DNA of 12,670 nucleotides from JBOFCS01 sp051646185 (GTDB lineage: Bacteria > Actinomycetota > Actinomycetes > Mycobacteriales > Mycobacteriaceae). Under the pieces are notes generated by a model. The model ran no database searches, was not told the origin of the DNA, and saw only the letters and a program-made list of their open reading frames with translations. Positions 1 through 6,800 of the stretch are shown in pieces (the first letter of the stretch is position 1; each line of letters begins with the position of its first letter). Position numbers and translations under genes: made by a program. The stretch spans positions 1 through 12,670 of the forward strand of contig JBOFCS010000242.1 of assembly GCA_051646185.1 (NCBI GenBank), given 5' to 3'.

Positions 1-1301
1 GTGCGAGTGGGTGTCGCTGAACGATGTCCCCTACGCTGCATGTGTCCGATCAGCCGAGCAACGGCACGGGCGGTAAGGTCTGCCCGCAGAGTCCATGATG
101 CATTGGTGTAACCCATCGCCCAAAAAAGATTCGGCACCCCATCAAGGGCATAACCTTTGTAAAAGAATCGGGAAGCAATATCAAGTTTTTCTCCGTCTAT
201 ATCAATATCAACTCCCCCCAACGATTGGAGATCCAAACCTGTTGCAGTAACTACAATATCAGCATCAAGGTGCTTGCCGGACCGAAGAGTAATTCCGGTT
301 TGCGTAAAGGTCTCGATATGGTCGGTGACGACTTCAGCTTTACCATTACGGATAGCCTTGAAAAGGTCCCCGTTGGGGACTACACAAAGACGTTGATCCC
401 ACGGGTTATAGGAGGGATTAAAATGCGTGTCTACGTCATACCCCGACGGCAACATAGATACATAAAGTTTTCGCAGAATTTTTCGTGAACGTTGCGGGGC
501 ACGTCGACAAAACTGATAGATACCCAGGGTTACTAGCGCATTTCGATAGCGAATAAGTTTATGTGCAAGAGATTTTGGTAAAAACTTCCTTAAGTATTGT
601 GAGCTGGGATCGACCAAGGGAGCCGATAGCAAATAGGTTGGTGACCGTTGCAACATGATTACTTTTTCAGCGTCTTGCGCCATTGACGGAATGAGCGTGA
701 TTGCTGTAGCACCAGAACCAATCACAACGACCTTCTTGCCAGCATAAGCCAAGTCTTCCGGCCAGTGCTGCGGATGAATAACCGTACCTTTGAATTCTTC
801 TATACCAGTAAACTTAGGGGTATACCCATTGTCATAGTTATAATATCCTGAGCAAAAATATATAAATTGTGATTTAAAAGTATGTGGCACACCATTTTTA
901 GTTACATCTACAGTCCAAGAAGCGTCAGCCGAATCCCAACTAGCCCCAAGAACATGAGTGCTAAAGCTAATATTTGCAAAGATTCCCGATTCAACTGCAA
1001 CGTCATGAATGTACTGTCGAATGTCAGCGCCATCGGCAATGCTTTTCTCCCCCGTCCATGGTCTAAATGGGTAAGACAGCGTGAAAATATCACTATCAGA
1101 ACGGATACCGGGGTACCGAAATAGATCCCAGGTTCCACCTATCCGTTCGCGTCGTTCCAAGAGCGTAACTTTAAGATGTGGCAAAGCTTCTTGTAAGCGA
1201 TAGGCGGCATTGATCCCAGAAAGACCGGCACCGACAATGACCACGTCAACCTGGGTAACAACCTCATGCTTCAGCGGTATTTGCCCCAGCGGCTCAGCCA
1301 T
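1..1301 (-). CDS. ethA: EthA-like flavin-dependent (Baeyer-Villiger type) monooxygenase, C-terminus cut by window edge
   Basis: This is a class B flavoprotein monooxygenase that uses FAD and NADPH to insert oxygen into ketones or sulfur compounds; in mycobacteria EthA activates ethionamide. The reading frame is open for 433 codons to the left edge, and the family is about 490 residues long, so roughly the last 55 residues are outside. Residues 24-29 (GAGLSG) are the FAD Rossmann motif. GGTWDLFRYPGIRSDSD at 55-71 is the second conserved motif. FKGTVIHPQHW at 170-180 fits the family fingerprint FxGxxxHxxxW, and GSGATA at 195-200 is the NADPH Rossmann motif. YNPWDQRLCVVPNGDLF and YTNASWTLRADL further on closely match what I recall of M. 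tuberculosis EthA. The start is the ATG at 1301-1299 behind GGAGG (1310-1306). A divergent lipoprotein gene lies upstream. The symbol rests on remembered similarity; the true substrate is unknown. Confidence 0.9.
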   Translation of the reverse strand, partial: MAEPLGQIPLKHEVVTQVDVVIVGAGLSGINAAYRLQEALPHLKVTLLERRERIGGTWDLFRYPGIRSDSDIFTLSYPFRPWTGEKSIADGADIRQYIHDVAVESGIFANISFSTHVLGASWDSADASWTVDVTKNGVPHTFKSQFIYFCSGYYNYDNGYTPKFTGIEEFKGTVIHPQHWPEDLAYAGKKVVVIGSGATAITLIPSMAQDAEKVIMLQRSPTYLLSAPLVDPSSQYLRKFLPKSLAHKLIRYRNALVTLGIYQFCRRAPQRSRKILRKLYVSMLPSGYDVDTHFNPSYNPWDQRLCVVPNGDLFKAIRNGKAEVVTDHIETFTQTGITLRSGKHLDADIVVTATGLDLQSLGGVDIDIDGEKLDIASRFFYKGYALDGVPNLFWAMGYTNASWTLRADLTARAVARLIGHMQRRGHRSATPTR

Positions 1302-1339
1302 GTTTCCTCCGTAATTGATCAACTCCACGCGAGTATTAG

Positions 1340-1355
1340 CGTTACGTACGTTAAC
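1340..1355. promoter_or_regulatory. Candidate operator in the ethA/lipoprotein divergent region
   Basis: The 174 bp between the divergent starts at 1301 and 1476 hold a compact element: the palindrome ACGTACGT (1344-1351), flanked by two direct copies of CGTTA (1340-1344 and 1349-1353) and followed by GTTAAC (1350-1355). Such a cluster would suit a dimeric repressor, and a TetR gene lies nearby, but no binding is shown and short palindromes also arise by chance. Confidence 0.2.
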
Positions 1356-1475
1356 ACTGACCTAGACATAGTCCAAGCCCTAATTTCCGAGCAACTCTTG
1401 GCGCACAAAAAAGAGCGAATCGCGAGTAAGATTTCAGTGAGCATGCAGGCTTCTACCGCAACAGAGGAAATAATG

Positions 1476-2186
1476 ATGTTATTTAGTAAATATCAGCGGC
1501 GAGCAACAGTGAGTGCCTTTGCGCAGCTGATTACCGCGCCGCTGCTCACTGTTGCGTTAATAAGTTGCGGTAGTAGCGATAACCCAACTCCTGGCGCCAT
1601 TCGTCAATCACAACGCCAAGAAGAAATCAGCCAATCTTTATCGAATAAAGAACTCTTTGACAGACATAAAAATGATGTTCACTACGATGTTGTGAACTTT
1701 GTTGCGGGACTCTGTAAAACAACAAATACTTTTACCACAAAAGTCAATAATCGACCAGGTCAGGATCCACCTCAGTCTCTAGAAGAAGCGGTCAACGCTT
1801 ACCGCACCAGTCTCACAGAAATAGCGGATCTTGGGGTATCCGCTTCTTCGGATATAACGAACCTTGTTCTTCCAGAAGTTAATCCAGTCCTTACCCCAGG
1901 AGTTACTTCCGAAACCTGGAGTAAAATCCAGTCAGATACCTCTCAAGCTTTTGTTGCAGCAGCTGAACAAATTCGAAGTCACAGTCGAGAAATTGGCAAT
2001 CAAGAATACGCTAGTTCTGAAGCTGCATCAGCAGCAATCTCCTCGGCAAATGACAAAACCAACGCAACCATGTCCGAACTGAACAATCGGATATCGCAAT
2101 CCATAAAGTCACTACCCATGCCCAACAAGGAAACCAGTGATGCACTAGCTCAGACCGGAGCTTGCCCCACTTCCCAGCAAAAGTAA
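1476..2186 (+). CDS. Secreted lipoprotein of unknown function
   Basis: I do not recognise the family. The 236-residue protein starts with a basic n-region (KYQRR, residues 5-9) and a hydrophobic stretch ending in the lipobox LISC, with the acylated cysteine at residue 31 followed by GSSDNP. The mature protein would therefore be tethered to the outer face of the cytoplasmic membrane by diacylglycerol. The mature part is polar and Ser/Ala/Gln-rich, and appears largely helical near 180-215 (SEAASAAISSANDKTNATM). It carries two further cysteines, one in VAGLCKTT and one five residues before the end in GACPTSQQK, which could form a disulfide. The start at 1476 follows AGAGGA (1463-1468) by 7 nt; an ATG one codon upstream (1473) is equally in frame but closer to the ribosome binding site. 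The frame stays open back to 1266, but the lipobox argues for the short form. It ends 21 bp before the converging tetR gene. Confidence 0.8.
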   Translation: MLFSKYQRRATVSAFAQLITAPLLTVALISCGSSDNPTPGAIRQSQRQEEISQSLSNKELFDRHKNDVHYDVVNFVAGLCKTTNTFTTKVNNRPGQDPPQSLEEAVNAYRTSLTEIADLGVSASSDITNLVLPEVNPVLTPGVTSETWSKIQSDTSQAFVAAAEQIRSHSREIGNQEYASSEAASAAISSANDKTNATMSELNNRISQSIKSLPMPNKETSDALAQTGACPTSQQK

Positions 2187-2207
2187 CTTTGATAAGCTAC
2201 ATACCGC

Positions 2208-2825
2208 TTAGGGTGCATCCAATCTAATTCCCGAATTTCGTAATAAATCTGCCAGAACTCGCTCACCACGATTATTTGTATCAACATCAAAACCAACCAG
2301 CGGTATAACGATTTGAGCTCCGGTTAACGCAACCAATAAGGTATCAGCAGCTCCATACACATCTAACCTCGATGAGACCTGCCCAGCGTCTTGCCCGTCA
2401 CGGAACCACTGAGCCAGCTGAGCACGCCACTGCTTCATGTTGTTCATATAGGTTCCCCTGAGGTTGGCATTATGCGCAGCTGTCTGCCAAAAACCCAGAA
2501 CTGCTCGCGATTCAGCCTTTGCTTCCTCTGACAATGGCAGCACCTCACGGCAGAAAGCTTCAATAGCTCTCGACCAAGACAGCTGCGGGCACCCCCCGAT
2601 GCGCTCGGCTATCCTACGATTTGTCTCCTCAACGACCGATACAAAAACCGCATTGACAATCTCGTCTTTGCCGGCCCAGTACCGGGCTAGCGCACCATTT
2701 GCATAGCCAGCTTCCTTTGCTATTGACCGCATTGTCGCTGCTTCTAACCCATCCCGGGCTATAAGACGATAAGCAGCGGCAACAATCTCACGACGCCGCG
2801 CATCATGGTCAACAGCTTTCGGCAC
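2208..2825 (-). CDS. TetR/AcrR-family transcriptional repressor
   Basis: This is a DNA-binding repressor of the TetR family that releases its operator on binding a small ligand. The 205-residue form starts MPKAVDHDARRREIVAAAYR, a typical family opening. The helix-turn-helix spans about residues 30-57, with ATMRSIAKEAGY, NGALARYWAGKDEIV. The rest is a helical ligand-binding and dimerisation domain (about 65-205) with LGFWQTAAHNANLRG in its middle. I chose the GTG at 2825-2823 because GGAG (2837-2834) lies 8 nt ahead; the frame is also open from GTG 2855 and ATG 2852, but these lack a convincing ribosome binding site. The target is unknown. Candidates are its own gene, the neighbouring operon, or the ethA homologue: in mycobacteria ethA is controlled by the TetR protein EthR, but here the two genes are not adjacent. 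Confidence 0.88.
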   Translation of the reverse strand: MPKAVDHDARRREIVAAAYRLIARDGLEAATMRSIAKEAGYANGALARYWAGKDEIVNAVFVSVVEETNRRIAERIGGCPQLSWSRAIEAFCREVLPLSEEAKAESRAVLGFWQTAAHNANLRGTYMNNMKQWRAQLAQWFRDGQDAGQVSSRLDVYGAADTLLVALTGAQIVIPLVGFDVDTNNRGERVLADLLRNSGIRLDAP

Positions 2826-2866
2826 AGACTCAACTCCATCGCATAAGGACATCACCTAGCAACTAC

Positions 2867-2877
2867 AGGTCAGACCT
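2867..2877. promoter_or_regulatory. Short inverted repeat upstream of tetR
   Basis: AGGTC-A-GACCT is a perfect 5-1-5 inverted repeat, 41 bp before the preferred tetR start and 11 bp before the longer alternative start. Its position would allow autorepression by the TetR protein. It is shorter than most characterised TetR operators, so this is only a candidate. Confidence 0.2.
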
Positions 2878-2925
2878 TAACATAACGACCGATGGCGACT
2901 TAGCAAACAGAACTGGAGGTGTACG

Positions 2926-3204
2926 CTATTTTAGCCAGAACAAGGTGAACAGGACTGCATCATGCACGGGAGTGAGCGATCCGATTAACACCGCACCACC
3001 AAAGGCAATACCATTACGAACATAGGGATGTCTGTGAAACCAGGATACTGGCCCCTTTTTCTGCTCCCGCCACTTTTGTACTGTGGTGCGTTCTGAAACA
3101 TCTAAAGACTCTATGTCATAGCCAAACTCGACACTAGGCGGAGATGTTTCATGCTGTGAAACAAGCTGATCGACAAATCCTGCCGAGCTCATCGAACCAA
3201 ACAT
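2926..3204 (-). CDS. Small protein with hydrophobic C-terminus, unknown function
   Basis: I recognise no family. The 92-residue product has a polar, acidic first half (to about residue 45), a basic patch WREQKKGPVSWFHRHPYVR at 45-63, and a hydrophobic tail from 64 (NGIAFGGAVLIGSL, then HDAVLFTLFWLK). It could be a C-terminal membrane anchor or short hairpin with the basic side in the cytoplasm. There is no signal peptide. The start at 3204 has only a weak GGA 7 nt ahead; the ATG four codons further in (3192) is an alternative. It lies 49 nt downstream of the 189-residue protein gene on the same strand and is the last unknown gene of the presumed giant-protein operon. The position and membrane-anchor character suggest it partners the larger membrane protein, but that is inference. 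Confidence 0.6.
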   Translation of the reverse strand: MFGSMSSAGFVDQLVSQHETSPPSVEFGYDIESLDVSERTTVQKWREQKKGPVSWFHRHPYVRNGIAFGGAVLIGSLTPVHDAVLFTLFWLK

Positions 3205-3253
3205 AGGTTAATCCGTATCTACTACAAAGTAGCTCACTTGTATACCTGACTAT

Positions 3254-3823
3254 TTACGCAATTTCCATAATGTCAGTCCACGGCTTCAACAGGGTGTTAT
3301 GCATGTCTTGGGTGTACTCCTCTTCGCCCACCAAATCGCTCAGCACTAAGGCTGTAGCAACCTGGCCAACAACTGCTGCTGGGCCAAGTTTTGCTACTGA
3401 ACCTAAAATGCCAGCAATATCAGTTGCATCTGTATCACCAGAAGCAAAGGCAGCGGCAACGGTCCGAGCCATGGTGACAGCCGCAACACGATCATGTTTT
3501 TTGGCCACTGCCGTTGCTGCCTGCATGCCTGCAGCACTCGCACCTAACCCCATAAAACCACCACCTAGTTGCTTTCCAATGTTAGTTAAAAGTCCAGCAA
3601 AATCTGGTTGACCACCTTTATCGCCCTTAATGCCTGAAAAAAGGGTAGATAGATCTGGTTGCTGTCCATTAGCGGGTGTGGCAGCTTTTGCCATTTTCTC
3701 TAACTGTTCTCCAGTGAGAGTGGATACTGCATCTAAGAAGCTTGCCACTACCGACCATTGGGGTCCGTAAAGGCGCTCTAGGTGTGCGGCTTCCAAAGAA
3801 TTGTAGGAAGAGTTTTCAGTCAT
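3254..3823 (-). CDS. Ala/Gly-rich soluble protein downstream of the giant protein gene, unknown function
   Basis: The 189-residue protein has no signal peptide, no cysteine and no family I can name. It begins with a helical segment (SLEAAHLERLYGPQWSVVAS, residues 9-28). A Gly/Pro-rich linker follows (about 50-75), then a glycine-rich run GGGFMGLGASAAG at 87-99. From 100 to 165 there are small-residue helices (AVAKKHDRVAAVTMARTVAAA). The end is acidic (GEEEYTQDMH, 166-175; PWTDIMEIA, 181-189). This suggests a cytoplasmic or membrane-surface helical bundle. The start at 3823 is set by a strong AAGGAG (3835-3830) with 6 nt spacing. The frame is open to 3877, overlapping the giant gene's stop, but that longer form has no ribosome binding site. 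It is 50 nt downstream of the giant gene and very likely cotranscribed with it. Confidence 0.75.
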   Translation of the reverse strand: MTENSSYNSLEAAHLERLYGPQWSVVASFLDAVSTLTGEQLEKMAKAATPANGQQPDLSTLFSGIKGDKGGQPDFAGLLTNIGKQLGGGFMGLGASAAGMQAATAVAKKHDRVAAVTMARTVAAAFASGDTDATDIAGILGSVAKLGPAAVVGQVATALVLSDLVGEEEYTQDMHNTLLKPWTDIMEIA

Positions 3824-3829
3824 GGGATT

Positions 3830-3835
3830 CTCCTT
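3830..3835 (-). promoter_or_regulatory. Ribosome binding site fixing the start of the 189-residue protein
   Basis: AAGGAG on the minus strand ends 6 nt before the ATG at 3823-3821. It argues against the longer frame from 3877, whose upstream sequence lies inside the end of the giant gene. Confidence 0.8.
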
Positions 3836-3873
3836 AAGGTGGGGTGTTACTAACTTTTGTGTACAAATAGATT

Positions 3874-6800
3874 TCATAGAGTCAAGGTGTATAAGTCCAT
3901 CTCGGTTGTCCTATCCACCCGGGCGGGGTTATCAAGTAGCAGACTCACTGGCCTAGTGACAGTGCTGGAACTCTTTGCCACTTTCTGGTTTTGAGTTAAT
4001 GCTTGAGAAATATCGAAGTTCGGCGAAATTCCAAACGCCGCAGCAGGGTTATCAGAACTTAATGCCTCAACTAGTGCATTAAGTAGCTGCTCGATATCGG
4101 GGTTATCCGGTATGGAGTCTAAGATCTGGCTGCCAGCTGGCGCCGCGCCAAAGCCACCCGATATTGAACCATTACCTGCGTCTACCCCAGCACGGATTGG
4201 GGAGATCGCTGCAGCCAAATCGAGTGGGCCAACTGCAAGTCCAATTAACCCTATGAGGATTTGCACCGGAGTCAAAGTCCCGTTTGCCAATCCTTCTGCA
4301 AGATTCGCGAGTGTACTTGCAATATCAGGGAATCCGAGGCTGCTAGCTAAATCCGACAGGCTGCTAACAAAGCCAGCAGGATCATTGGCCACATTCAACA
4401 AACTCGAAATTGCATCATTGAGACCCTGACCTGCCTCAGCAGCACCACCATTGGCACCACCTTGACCAGTCAACACATCAGAAAGACCAGAAAGTGCATT
4501 ACCAAGATCAGACAGACCCACACTATTAGCCAAATCCGACAAGCTATTAACAAAACCAGCAGGATCATTGGCCACATTCAACAAACTCGAAACTACATCG
4601 TTAAGACCCTGAGCACCCTCGGAAGCACTACCACTAGAACCACTCTGACCAGTCAACACATCAGAAAGACCAGAAAGTGCACTACCCAAATCTGTCAAAC
4701 CAAGACTATTAGCCAAATCCGACAAACTATTAACAAAACCAGCAGGATCATTGGCAAAGTTCGAAAGTGTTGATAGCCAGTTATTGAGCGCTTCAGCTGT
4801 ACCAGTCGCACCACTACCTGTCGTTGTGTCAGCTGATGCAGCACCTGAGAGTGTTGAAAGGATATTAGCCAAATCTGTTAGGCCGAAGCTATTCGCCAGA
4901 TCTGATAGACCGCCCAATAATCCACCCGGGCTAGTGAAGCTGGCCGATAGATCCGAAAGCACTGTACCCAGATCAGTCAGCCCTAGGCTATTAGCCAGAT
5001 CCGATAAACCACTGATTAATCCACCTGGAGCAGAAGAACTTGCAGCCAGATTGGAAAGCAGCGTACCCAAGTCTGTGAAACCTAGGCTATTAGCCAGATC
5101 TGACAAACCTGTTAGCCCACCGGTAAGTGTGTTTGCAATGTCTAAGCCACCAGTGGCAAAGCTTCCTAAGCCGGAAGACAAGCTGGTCAGGAAATCCCCA
5201 AGCCAAGGAAGTCCGAGGTTATTGGCTAGTTCTGCTAGACCGGTGAAGCTTTGCGCCAAGCTACTGGCCAGTCCGGCCAGACCGGTTGCAAGCCCGTTAA
5301 GCAGATCGGCGATTCCGGGGAAACCTAACTGGTTAGCTAGGTTGGCAAGTCCACTTAGACCAGCTGGGCCAAGACTTAAAAGAAGAAGTCCGGCAAGTAG
5401 AAGCAGCGGAATACCCACTGGTATAGCCGAAAGCAGCAGTGCGCCAAGAGCTAGCAGCGGTATGAACAATGCTGCGGCTAGCACCAAAACAGCTAGACCT
5501 AATGGGATCAGACCAATAGTTAAACCAACCAAAAGCCCAGCAAGAGCAGTTAATAGCAATGCGCCAATGCCCGACAGTGTTCTGACCACTGGGTCGGTTG
5601 ATACTAGCGATAGTGCTCCCAAACCTAAACCTAAACCACCAAGTAGTGCCGCGAGAAGCAGTGGTAAACCAACAACCAAAGCAGGGACCAGTAAGGCAAG
5701 TGCTCCCAAACCAATTGCCAGGCTCAAAATAGCCAAAGGCAAGAAGATAATTCCTAGGGGCGGAATCAGACTCAGAAGACCAAATATTGCCGCCAACGCG
5801 AAGCCTGTTAGTGCAACTAATCCGATAAGCGCCAAGCCTGCCGTTACCAACGCTGCCACCCCAAACGCAGCGGTAGCCAATAACCCTTGTATCGCTGCAA
5901 TAGGTGAAGTCAAGCCTGCCGCTAACTGCGACCACCCTGCTGACCAGAACAGCTGCGACAGCCACGAGAAGATAGCCCTGCCAATTGGTTCAGGCCAGAG
6001 AAGGGAGGCCAGTCCCAGTAGAACCGATCCGATCAGCGAACCAATTCCAAACAGCCAAGGCAGTATTAACAAGGCTGCCCCAACCAGCAAAGATAATCCG
6101 ACAAATCCTAAGGCAAGCAAAGCCAAGCCGATAAGACCAAAGATTGCTTTACCAATGGGATCTGGCCATAGCAGTGTCAGCAGTGCCGCGATGGCGGCCC
6201 CGATGAAGGGCAGAGCTACCACCAATGCACCTAAGAGCAGTGGAATCCCGCCCAGTATCAGTGGCAGAAGAACGTGTGCCAAAACTCCGAGTAGACCTGC
6301 AAGTAGGGATAGCGGAACTGTGATGGGGGACGTAACAAGTGCCAGCAGGAAGAGTAAGCAATTGACGATCCAGGTGATTGCCTGCTGCGCAAGGCTCAAT
6401 GTTATGGCTATGCCTGCCACGATAAACGGTAATGCCAGTAGGGCGAGGGCGGCTATCAGCAACCCTGCCAGCAATGCAAGACCAACAGTCAACAGTATGA
6501 CTCCGATTGTTACCACCGCAGCAATCGGCAAGGCCAACAATAAAGTTCCAACAAAAACTACCGCTGCAAGAAGGAGAAGCGGAAGCGCAAACGTCATGAC
6601 TAGCGCAATGCCCACCCCAGCGATCAGTGAGAGCACTGCGGCGATGGCACTCAAAATAGCTACTGCACCAAGGATCACCGGCAGGATAAGCAGTGGCACT
6701 GCCAGTAGTACCAACAACACAACACCAATAGCCAGGGCCGCCAAGGATAGCAACAACGGAAGGGCCAATATAGCGGCAATGATTAAGCTTGGCAGACCAA

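Noticed and set aside
908..1138. Minus-strand open frame inside the ethA region that might suggest a frameshift
   Set aside because: It is in another register. The proper ethA frame is open without a break from 1301 to the window edge and matches the family throughout, so there is no frameshift.
2193..2210. TAAGC/GCTTA hairpin between the converging lipoprotein and tetR genes as a two-way terminator
   Set aside because: The stem is only 5 bp with an 8-nt loop, there is no T-run on either side and it overlaps the tetR stop codon.
3824..3877. An 18-codon N-terminal extension of the 189-residue protein overlapping the giant gene stop (translational coupling)
   Set aside because: The internal ATG at 3823 has a strong AAGGAG at proper spacing, while the upstream start has none, so the overlap is probably not real.
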